Positions 36,065 to 48,700 of a stretch of 64,000 nt of DNA are shown in pieces (position 1 is the stretch's first letter; each line of letters starts with the position of its first letter). The notes under the pieces are model-generated. The model was not told where the DNA came from, searched no databases, and saw only the letters and a program-made list of their open reading frames with translations. Source of the stretch: Acanthosoma haemorrhoidale (taxonomy: Eukaryota; Arthropoda; Insecta; Hemiptera; Acanthosomatidae); contig OV884012.1 of the NCBI GenBank assembly GCA_930367205.1, forward strand, positions 150,427,405 through 150,491,404. The letters are read 5' to 3'. The position numbers were made by a program, and so were the translations under genes.

Positions 36065-39000
36065 TTGTTAAAGTTATAATGGAGTAAGAATTACTCCATG
36101 CAATGATAACACATTTTACAAATTTTGTGTAAATCCAAGGAGATTTTAAGAATAAGAATGTTCAGATGAAGTACATTTTTATTATTCTATACAAGCTTAA
36201 TGTCACAGCATAAATTTTATCTTTTAACAATCTAGGGGTTCATAGTTAGCGGTGAATTTCGATGTATTTGTTAATTATATTTATGAAATAATGTCGATTA
36301 ATTCAATAAATGAAAACCTAACATCTTACTTTTATCTTCTAAGCTGATATCCCAATAAATACATCCACTCATATTTTATATTATTATTGTTAATTTAAAT
36401 GCATCTGAAAGCTATTATATGCAACTTGTCTACCATCTACGTACATATGATCCATTTTTTCCATAACTGGAGGCATTGAAAGTTTTAGAAGAGTGGAATT
36501 GGATGTCTACTAATTACCTTCTATTTACAGTCTGTCTGGTCTTAATTATGTCCTGTCATGGTATTTTTATGACCACTATTTATTAAAAATAAGTTGATTC
36601 TATTTTAGTTGGATTCAGATTTGAGTATATATTATTTTAAAAAAAAGGTTTAAACCTGTGGAGGTATAAAAATCAAAGCTTTGACCATTTGAATGCCATT
36701 TGGGGTGCAGAAAAAACAGAAGCAGGCAAGTAACAAAAGCTGAGAGGAAACGTTCTTTGAACATTAATTTTTTAGTCTGGAGAAGAGGAGCATAGACTTG
36801 TTTTGCTTAGAATTTGAAGATGACTAAATCATTTGACTTGAAGTCACATGTTTCAAACATTCATGTACTGTTAATACAAATGCAAACTTGCAAATAGCAA
36901 ACGTGCAGGTTTTCAGTAGAGCCAAAAAACAGTTACCTTTCGGATTGCAAAATCACCCCTTTTGTCAATTTTCTTCGTTGTATGTCTAATGTTATAACAT
37001 ATTTTCAAAATGCATTCCTAGATTTTTGATAAAATTTTAATTTTTTTCGGAAAAGTCGCTTTGGTTAGTGTACCATAAATTAATTGCAGTGTTATTTTAA
37101 TGGCTTCTTGTTATGTTGGTTAGTTTGCAATAATGGCAATACTTTATTATTTCTCAAAAATTAAACAATGATATTGTTATTTTTAATTTGTATGTAAAGC
37201 TTAAAAGCAAGTTTAATGGTTATTATCAAGATAGCATAAATAAAATAAAAAATGTAATAATTTTTACTTTTTTATTGATTGTCTAATTAGCATCATCTTA
37301 TTTTATGTTTTTTTTTATGGTACATTTTTTTGTAACAATAAAAATACATACTAAATTTAGTAATTATTATAATAAAAAATGGGAAACGTATTAATTTAAA
37401 GTTACACAAAATAATTTTAAATAAAATAATGAACACATTTTATACAGAATGGAGTGCAATGAAAAACAAAACAAACAAATGAAAAATAATATTTAAAGAA
37501 AAAGCATAATTTTAGTTCATCTTCATTCGATTTTTGAAAAATTTGACTTTCTTTATCATATGTTTTTCTCTTTAGTTGTTCTATAACGAATTGCCCTTGA
37601 TTGCATCATTGATATTTCATCGCCAAATTCTTTAAGCATTAAAATTGTTATGTTAAATAGTTTATGATTACCATATAAGTAAGTAAAGCAATTTGGTACC
37701 AGCTATCGGGCATATAAACAGGGGTGCTTTTGGCTTGGTTTTTTATCTTGGAGTGTATCGAGTCAACTCCATTTGTGCGTAACTAAGACCAAAATAAAAA
37801 ATGTGTTTAATGGGTTTTAATTGTGGACGATTGTTAACCATATAAAGGGAAATTTTCGAGAAAACGTTTTTATTTTGTTCTTTGCAATCGTCTGACATCA
37901 TTCTAGCAATTGTCACATATGGCTATTTTTATGGCTCCCCTCTTACCCTCTTCCTCGCCTCACATAAAACAATCAATGTTTTTATTGCCTAGGTTATACA
38001 AAGTTAAATTGTATACAGCCAGTTTTCTAATGTAAAAAAATGGACCTGCTCCTCTTTTGGGGTATTCGGATTTACCAACATTTCACGGAAAGGACAAGCA
38101 CCACTTGCACCTTCTCGATCCATGAATGATCTGTGAGTTCCCACGACACAATGAAATACAGACCACAGACCAGGCACGACCCGACAATCATCGCATCATG
38201 GGAACGGGGCCTAAGGCTGCAAAGCAGGGCCAGGTGGGATATGTAGCCAAGGGGTGGGGATGAGTGCATACACCTGCCTGTTCCCTGGAAACAAAACTCA
38301 GGGTTTAGTTCTTAATGTAATTTAATTCTCCATGGAATTTCCATACAGCATTTTTTTTCTTTCTTGCTTTACGGTGAAAATTAACCTTTAATTAATGTAA
38401 AGGAAAGTTACCTGAAAGTAAATAATTATGTAAAATATCAAAAATGTAAGAGGGAAGGAGTGTTGTTTATATAGAATTACTTTTGTAAAGGGAGGGGACC
38501 TTCAGGGGTGGGGACATGGGCCCTTGCCCTAGGGGACTTTTTTGGAGACACGTGTCTATATCATGTGTATTGTGTATATTTGTAAATATCCATAGTGTAC
38601 CCATAACGTTAATTACAGTGTGACAATCTTGTTGAATGCATTTCATTTACTATCTTTACCGCCTCTCTTCCCAATATAACCCTTCTGAATTAAGAAATTC
38701 AGGACTTTGACAGTTGGATTAAGCTAAAAAAATAAAATTGTAAAGTAACGAAAAAAAAAATCTTTCATTTACCTAAGTTTGGATTTATATTGACAATATG
38801 ATTCAAATATTTGTAAGTTAAAGTGTTTTTTGGATCTAAATTAATTAGTAAATACCAATTAGTGAATACATGTTCAAAGATCCCAGATTGACATAAACCC
38901 TTAGTTATTAACTAACTAAATTATTTGAGGTTAATATTTATAAGACAAATATAACCTTATTATAACAAAAACAGTATTGATGGAAATTTCCCATTATTAT

Positions 39001-42000
39001 TTAAATAACTATAACAAATAGTATATTTTGAAATAGTAGGAAATATTTGGTTCATTGTAATTTATTTTAATTGCATGTGGTGGTGCTCTAATCTTGGTCT
39101 GCAGGAGATATCAGTTAGGTAGGACTTTGTGGGTAGGTAGGGACTTGTGATTTAACTGAACTTCAGTCAATACTATTGCATATGCAATTTAAACTAATCT
39201 TCTTCATCATAACTTTTTTATAAGGAATTACAACAAAGATTTAGTGGACATTTTTGTCGAATTAGGAATTGACTTTACTGTTGTTGTTAAGTTACAATAT
39301 TTTAGGCAATACTTTTACTACTACTAATAATAAAATACCATGTAATGAAAAAACTTCATATGCTGGAAACAGATTTTATTTATCATTAAATATTCATCTC
39401 TTGATTAAATAATCAAGTAAACTATTATAAAAATATTCTCGTTAAACAACAATACTTATAGTTTTTATTTTCTGGGTCAAGAGGAAAAGATATGTATGCC
39501 ATAATACTGAAAATTTTAATGTACATTTATCTTTTCAAATCAGATAAGGTATTTTAATTTTTATATAACAAAATATGATTTTGAATATGAACTTATTCAG
39601 TTGCCAATGAGTTTTTTTCTTCAAAAAAATGTGTCGAGAAAAAAAGTTACATGGCACAATACCTTATACTCTAATGTCAAATGTTAAACAAGATGTCCTC
39701 CTTGTTATAGACATCAGATTTGCATCATAGTAAAAAATAATAAATCGGAAGAACAATAGGAAAAAATATTATAATAATAACAAAAACAACTAAGAAAAAT
39801 AAATACTATGTGTATAAAAAAATTATAGTAACTATTAATTGAAAGTTAAAAAATTACAATAAGTAATACAGTTAGAAATAGTATATAATCTCGATTCAGC
39901 TTTCTTGTTACTGCTTGAATTTTATAATTGAAAAGACAGAAAAAAATATTGAAAACATAGTTTATATTTAAAGATGCTAGTATTTTAGTATTAAAACGAT
40001 AGCCTTTTGGTATAAAGTAGTGTAAATGAAATAATAAATTTAGAAACATATAAAAAATAAATTATCTAAAATATTTAAGCGATAGGAAAAAAAAACAAAA
40101 AAACATTCAGCAATTAAAAACTACTGTTCTCACCAACTTGACTTAGAAGTCTATTAATAAAGTGATTTTGTATCAAAATTAATTTGAATAATAAAAAAAA
40201 AATGTATTATTTTTAGTCATTTAAACATGACTTAATCACTCACTAGATGTATCAGGGCTTCAAAATTACCAAAACATTTTTGGTTCATGTTACAAATTTT
40301 TTTTTATGGCATAGAGAATTTACTAAAGAAGACCAACAATGAGTGTTTAGGAATATCAATTATTGTTCTTACTTTTCAGTTGTATTATTTCATAATTTGT
40401 ATTGTTATATTTCATTACATATTTTTAGAGAATTATTTCAAATGTAGTAATTTAGAATATTAATGAAAATAATCTTAAATATAGAAAAAAAATGCTTTGT
40501 TTTATTTAAGTAAATAAAATAAATCATTTTTAGTTTATAATAAATAAGAATCAATAACTTTTGTAATACTTAATTAACATGCATTTTCACCTTAACAACA
40601 ACCTTTAAAATAAATAAAACAACAATTTTTTGTACTTTCATTAAATTAATAACCCACATTTCTTTGTGTTATTAAAATCAAAGATTGTCACTCTGTCTAT
40701 TCTATAAAGCCAGTGATTGGTGTCCCAAAGAAATCGTATAGACACGTATTTCCCAATTCTTATGTAAATTAATAACAGTTCCAAGATTATTTTTGGCATT
40801 CAAAAGTTTTATTAGCTAACATGTTTTACCTTTCCAAGCAGGAATGGAAAAGATAAGTGCCACCAGTAAGTAACTATACTTAATGACGTGAGTAATTTTA
40901 ATTAACAGATTCCTAGATAACAAACCGTAAAAAAAAATAAACAAAATTAGTTTAACAACAATTAGGTAACAATCTACTATTTAAACCCTTGGTAAAGATA
41001 ACAATAATATTAACATAAATTATTATAACATCATTAAAAAAAAACAAAAGAGGAGTGGTATTATTAATCAGATTTGAAACATATTTAAACTTGGCACATG
41101 TTTTATTCAGCCCCAAAAAATTAAACGTGAACTTGGCTCCAGTTTACAGAAGATAAAAATCGACTAAAACAGATATCATGCATTACTTTTGTGCAAATAT
41201 TGTCTGGGATAGTACAGGTTGTCTCTTACTGTTAATTTGATGGAATGTGGTTTTAGTTTATTGAATAAAGCTCAGGCATGTTGAAGAATTATTTCTGATT
41301 TACACTTCATTGGAAAAATATTCAAATTAAAACGCAGCACGATACATCAATTTTGAAGCACAGCATTAGTCCTAAGGGTCACAATAAAAAATCAGGGCTA
41401 ATGAGCTACTATTATTTTTTAAAATTAACATTTTTACAGACATTATGAAAAAAAATTGAAACATATTTTGAAAATGTTTATAAAAAATATTAGTTACTGT
41501 GAGTAATTTATTGATTACTGCTGCTTTTTGAGTATTTTTGTGTCGGGGATCTGGCCCCTAAGGAAAATATAATTTAGTTATAGTGGTGGTCAAAATATTT
41601 CAACATATTCTGAAAACTAAATTGTTTTAACAGGAAACAATAGACATATTTAGTCTGCTCCCATTTTAATTGTTGTTTTTTTTGTCAATATTTCATGTAT
41701 TTAGAATTATCCTTATTTTAAAAAAATTGTGAAGGCATAAGCCATCGGTTCATATGCATAAATTCCTGTAAGTATATTTTTGCTTAGGGAGGTGCATATA
41801 AGTAGGACTAGCCCTACATGCAAAGACTATACTAGCTTCCTAAACCAAAAATCATCCCAAAAATGTTGTTTTTTGTGCACTTTTAAATACTGACTTGCTT
41901 TGTCAGTCAGATGACATCCTAAAAAGCTTTCTTCTTTAATACTTCCACATCGAAAAACGTATTTTTAAAAGTACCTAATCAAAAAATCTTGGAAATCCTA

Positions 42001-42763
42001 AGCTATATAGCTTACTATTATTTTACTAAAACATTATCGTTTAGTTATGGCAGTATAATATAGACTAGAGTGCAAGTAGCATTTTAGCAACATGCCTGCA
42101 GTCCAACCGTAACATTTCATCAAAATAAATATAAAACTTAAAATTTTTAAAGTAACCTTCACCCATATTTTTTTTTATATCAAATTTAGGTTTTAATTCA
42201 AGCCTGCATAATTCTAATTGACGGTGAAGCAAATGAGGTGTGAAATATTTAATATATAAGTAGTTGTTGTTTTTTTTTGCAGGGCAGTGTTACTATACAA
42301 AACTAATTTGAATTGTAAAGTGAAAACCCTTAAGCTTAATATTTTGAAAGACAAAAATATAGGCCACGCTTTTGTTATGATGGCATTGTAAATTAACTAA
42401 CTTTCTAAATCTTCGAAAAGGTTTACATTCAACTACATAAAATGAACAGATTCTTTGTTTCAGTTACATTTCTTTCTTATGAATTTTAAGTCCTGTAATT
42501 ACTTATCCTCATAATTATCACAATTGGTAATCAAACAGTTGTCACTTATTTCTCATGTAATTAAAAGAAAATGATCTATCAATTAAGAATAGATCAAGTT
42601 CAGTTCGTCATTGGCGTTGATTAGGCAAATCTGCATATAATAGGTGACAAGACATGAGTTTTGATTAGAGTATTAACGATGTGAATTGCGAACCTCCAAT
42701 CATTTACACATGTAGGTTAAGCAGTCTTCACATCTTTATCTTGTAACGTATCTATTCCATTCG
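36065..42763. other. 6.7-kb gene-poor, very AT-rich region
   Basis: No exon, RNA gene or element boundary could be supported. It lies between the divergent side of TfIIF-alpha and the 3' end of the Tret1-like gene. A less AT-rich patch at 38080-38290 has short frames only and may be an old repeat. Confidence 0.5.
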
Positions 42764-45700
42764 TTATGAATTCGCTTCCTCTTCCTTCCTATTTTTTTTC
42801 TTTTCAAATATAGCTTCGATTTCTTCAAGCGATTTGCCCTTGGTTTCCGGTAGGAGAAAGTGAACGAAAATACAACCAATGAATGAGCAGACTGCATACA
42901 TCCAAAAGGCACCTTCACTTCCAATGACGTCTACAGTGTCCGGGTAGGTCTTGATGACGACAAACATGGAACCGAGATTGGCAGCACCAGTGACCGAGCT
43001 AAGAAGGCTTCGCTGAGCAGAGGGGAGCAGCTCACCCATCAGGATGAAGGGGACGTTGCTGAATCCGATGGAGAAGCCGGCGATGAAGACCATCTGGCTA
43101 ATGAGCGGCAGGCTGCCCAGGCCGAAGGCTCTGCCACGCTCGTGGAGGTAGAAATAGTAGCCGAGGGCGATCATCGAGACAACCATGATGGCCCCGGAGC
43201 ACAGGAGCAGGGGCTTCCTCCCAACCCGATCGATGATGAATATTGACAGAACGGTCGCCAGAAGCTGGACTACGCCGACCACGATAGTCGCCTCGTACTC
43301 TCCTAGGTCACTTCCACTCGCTTGGAAAATGCTCACAGTGTAGAATACAATAGTATCGATGCCGGAGATCTGCTGGAAGATGAGAATGGCCAGTACAAGA
43401 CCGAAAGGGATTAAGACAGATCTCTTGAAGAGCTCCGAAGGTGAGTAAGGCCCCCTTACGATAGCTTTGGATCGCTTAATGTTGTTCTCTTTAGGCGTGG
43501 GCAGCGCAGGCTGTTTGGGGCACTCTGCTACAGTGAACAGTTCCATTTGTGGAACAGCCGGCTGGAGCTGGAGCCAAGCCATCGCTGCGTCCGCGGCCTC
43601 GGTTTTGCCCCTGGACCTCAGCCAGGCTGGGGACTCCGGCAGAGGGATGAGCAGGAGTAGGAGGGCACCCGGGAAGGCAGCAGACACCAGGGCCAGTCGC
43701 TGCCAGCTGAGCCAGTAGCCCAGCAAGTAGGCCACTAGGATACCTCCTGCCATGAAGAGGGCCGGTAGTGTGCCAAGTCTACCGCGGATCTTCGGGTGCG
43801 AGCACTCACTTACCTGCACAAATATGATAATTGTACAGATATAGTTTGATTTTTTATAATGCATTATATAAAAAAAAATAAGTACGTGGTGAATATTAAA
43901 TGAGATAAAGTACAACGACACAAAATTATTCAATTAGCACAATTAGGTACAACTTAGGTAGACTATATTAAAAGAAAAAGAAGTATTTAATCCCAATAAA
44001 GTTATTTAAAGTCTTTATATTTTGCGAAGATAAAATTCAGCAATGACACCTAGTTCTGATGTGAAGATAAAAAGTCCGTAAACATTATAAGTTTACTAAA
44101 GAGCATCAACACAGTTGTGTAGAATTGAATAAATAAAAATTAGAGACAATGGGTATTGACCGAACGCCGACTTATTACTTAAGTTTTACCTCTCGAGTTG
44201 GGAGCACTTATTAAGATTGTTTTACGCAAGGTGTAAAAATAGAATATTTTGCTATGCAATGGCCCTCGTTTTATTGTTTTTACGATCGGAACACTTATAA
44301 TCATAATTTTCTCGTCAAGGTTATAGCTCACATTAGCCGGATATTATAGCATATACATTGCACCAGCCGGTTATAATAGTATTCATAGAATCAAGTGGAT
44401 GGACATGACGGGCAAATCGGGTTTATGGAAGTGGTGTCAGATGCATGAAGGAAATGAGAACGACCTCGCCTCTGGTAATTGGATGATATGCAGGCCGATT
44501 TATGGAGGGTGTATGTCATCTGTTGCCAGGGAAAGGCAATGGGCAGAGAACTACGGAAAATACGAAGAGGCCCGGGTTCATGTAGGACTGTACCACTGTA
44601 AGTTAGGTACTCTGAGTTTTCTGATTGCATACTTGTATTCTAAAATTGATCCTGCAGACATAATTAATCAGAATCTGTTTTTCCAACTGAGATCATTATT
44701 TTTGCTAATACAGGACATGCAAGGAGGTAGTTTTTTTTCTCCTGCCTCTTTGATAAGAGCACAGACATCAAAAATCTTGACTTTCCGTTTATTGAAAGTA
44801 AGCGACATCATATTATTTGGATAAACCAAATTAACAATTGTTAATAAAAGAAATTATTTAAACAAAAAAGTAAGATTGAAAATCGATTCCTTGACGCAGT
44901 TGTTGGAAGGTCGGTTGTTGAAAGGAAGTCCTGATTATTAGGCGGATGACTCTAGTCAGGAGAGGGCGTCATAAGGTCATCTTCTTGACAATTTGTTATT
45001 CTCAGAATATATTGCAATATATGATTAGAATAACCAGAGTGTAGACAAATTATAATTGTCTACTAGTAATTATGCCAATCATCCATATAATACAGCTCAA
45101 AACCGGCATTCCACAGAGAATATAATTATGATAGGTAATTAGGTGGATAATCCGTTCCTTACATGATGTGGTAAACTAATCCTTGATGCTCAGTATTGAA
45201 GTAATTTACTCAATATAGTCTGGATCGCACAAACCGTGTACGGATTGTTTAGACGAGTTACTAAACAGTGCTCCTTTCCAAAGATGGCTGGAATGTGACT
45301 ATAGGTATAAATTTTTGGATAATAGGGGGTAAAATTCTGAGGTTACTTCAGCACTTGTATTTTTCCTTAAGAAACATTCGTAATAGCTCGTGCTAAACTT
45401 TGTGCGAAAATATAATTGATTTAGAACATTTATGCGACCAACTGAAGTTCATTTCATTATTTATTTATTTTACAGGGCTTCAATAACTTTCCCAGGTCAC
45501 TGATGATACAAAAAAACTATTATCCCAGCTATCAGTTGCTAGTCAATATCCCTTCTTTTCAAACTTCGGAAAATATTCTTGTCGAACCGTTTCTATCCGT
45601 GCTGATTAGAAATAGGCATCTTGCGACTCGCATCAAATTATGTAATTAATAAGATTACTCATTTATCTGGACAACTATTTTGTTATTTATCAATTGTGCT

Positions 45701-48700
45701 TAGTTCTTCAGAACTTGGTTGAAAGGTTTTTGTTTTTTTAAATACCGATATCTTGATTTACCTGCATATTCTCCATTGTTACTGATGTTTGGCACGATAA
45801 CGAAATATGTTTACTGTTGTAAAGACAAATGTCTTGGACCGACCGCATGGCTAGGATTGTTCAGCTGAAAAACTAGTTGACAATATTTATGGATCAAGGT
45901 TCATTCAAGCTGAAAGAGACTCCAAAGGAAGACAAATGATAAGAAGATATTAGACTATATGATTTGTACTTCAAACTCATTCTTTTCTGTTCGGAGTTTC
46001 AGAGACATGCAAAGCAAGCTTAGCCCAAGAGCGTACATACTTCACCAGGAGAATAAAATGGAGATGGTTGGATCATACGTTTAGGAAGCCTCACAAACCC
46101 ATTGCGAGACAGAGTCTATAATGGAAGCCTCAAAGAATCAAAGAAAAAGAAAAGAAGAGAAACCTGGAGAAGATCCTTGAGTGAGAGGTAAGGTCAAGGA
46201 AGGTGAAGGCAGTTGTGCGTAATTGTCATGAACTCGTACTCGTACAATCTCACTAGAATTTCTTCTGCACTTCTTAATTGATTATATTAAGAATTTCTAT
46301 AATGTTTCGTATACTGCTTGTTAGAGCGATCAGTTTGTTGGTAGAGGTACAAGTTTTACTTTGTTAACTTTTTAATATATATATTAATTAAAATTAATTA
46401 TTAAATCAGTCAAATAATTATTAGGGGGACCGGGAAGTAATGTCATAAATTGAACTCGGATTGAACAGATAAATTGAACAGATAAATTTTTAACAAGTTT
46501 TTGTTTTTGATCAATGATGTAATCACCCTCGTTATTAGCAACATCAGCCATCCAGTGTGCAAATTTTCTATGCCTGATCGATCAAAATCAATTGGTGTTT
46601 GAGCAAAATAATGGGGTCTTGCAGAATAACGCCTATTTTTATTGACAATCGCTGGGCGATTTTCAATTAAAGATTGATTTACTCGATCCAATTGTTCACT
46701 TTAAAGATCTGCATTCACAGTTTTTCCAGGTATCAGCGATGAACGACCCCGCCAATACTCCACCAAACACACAAAAGCGCCTTTTTGGAGTGTAAACCTG
46801 GCTTAGCTGTACTTCGTGCCGATTCATGCGGAGAGAGATTTTTGGATTATCATAGAGGGCCCATTTTCCATCTCCAGCCTCACCCACCATACTCGCCAGA
46901 TATTGCGCCATGGGATTTCCATTAATTTCGATCGCTATAAATTTGAAAATTCGGATGATGTCCAAAATGCCATCTCCAGATATTTTGCTCAAAAACCAAT
47001 CGATTGTTATCGATTCGGCATTGAAAATTTGCACACTAGATGACAACAGGTTGCTGATAACGAGGGTGATTACATCATTTGACTTTGATGTAAAAAAAAC
47101 GACATTACTTTCCGGTCCCCCTATTATTTTATTTCATTTTCCTTACATTGCAATATTCATTGAATTAGAAGATTATAAACTAAAAAAAAATTTATTTTTC
47201 GCTTTTTTCTTTTTTAATGCAGTACTTATATTATTTTGAATGTTACTCCAACCTCCCCTTTTTAAATTCTAGGAAAATGGAGCATTCATACCCATTGATG
47301 GCGTGTAACGCCTAACAATGATTGGGAAGTGATAACTGGGCCCGGTGTTCCAGTTAAAGAAAATAACCATACTACCTGTATGTAGGCTACATAAAGGTAC
47401 CTACATATACTTGTGCCGACGGCAAGATGAGCCCTACGCAGAATCCACACGCAGCCCTGGCTGCGACGAGGTAGCTAGTGGCAGGTGAGAAAGTGACTGC
47501 TACCCAGGCCAGTGAGAAGAGAGGAGCTGCGGTCAACAGTGCACCTTTGCGGCCCAAGTTCTGCATGAGTGGGCCCGCTGCAAGCGAGCCGACCAGAGCA
47601 CCCAGCGGAGGCACAGCAGCTGCAACAAAAATGACCATCTCTAATCTCCACAACAATGGCTTAACATCGTTGTATCAGTGGGCGTAAGCGTCATATTTGC
47701 CACACCGAATCATTTTTCATTCTTACAGAGGTTAATTTAACTCATTTTAACATACAGAACTAAAATGAAAATTCGCTTAACTAGTAAAAAACAAAATAGA
47801 TATTATTTTATGAATTTCAGCAATTCACCAAAATGCGCTATAAATTCTAAACTAAAAACCTTGCCGACTAAAATTGAGAAACTCATCAATGACATGTATG
47901 CGCAGGTGGATTCAATCCCTCGAATGATAATTTTTCAAACTCCTTAAAACCCTAGTTGACATGCGTTTGCGGCATGTCGCAGATCCGTATAAAGTACGGT
48001 GATTTTCTGGGTGCCCCATACGTATAGAACAATCAAACGCAGTCACTGGCTGTTGTACTGCTACTTATTTTAGCCCCCTTCTATCGAGAGTTTTATAATG
48101 CTAATATAATGCTAAAAGTAGAAAGGGCCTGAGCAGAACTGTATAGTACTTCATAGAAGTACTTCATGGAAGTCACTGATGGTTCCCATGACACATGACA
48201 CTTGGTACAAGAGAGGCATGGTGTGTAATCAAGTCACTCAAGTACGACCCGGCACATGTACTTTAATTCATGTATTTACTGGTTGAGAGACTAATTCAGC
48301 CTTTTTATTGTCCATATGTTTTATAATGCTAAGAACAAGTAGAAGGAACTTGAGCAGAACTGTATACCTGCCTCATTACTTCACTGATGGTTCCGTTATT
48401 TTTAAGTAAGCGACCGCATCCCTCCAAGGCCTCCCTACTTCCCAAAATCTTATCCTTTTCTTTTCATATATGTCTCAGCTTTAGCTCCAGACCCCACTCG
48501 CCCCTAGACATTCCACCCAGTATGTAGTAACATACTTAATATTTGTATATACCAGTGTTTTGCTTGTACTTTATAATAAAGCTTTTCTTTCTTTTCTTTT
48601 AAAAGACTCTCTTCTACAAAGATTATTTAACTGAGGGTAAACAGAAGAGCTGCTACGTTTCCTATTGTATTCATTATCCAATTATTTGACAAAAATATTA

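Noticed and set aside
43467..43718. 83-codon plus-strand frame opposite the Tret1 exon
   Set aside because: It is a shadow of G+C-rich coding sequence on the other strand and shows no domain.
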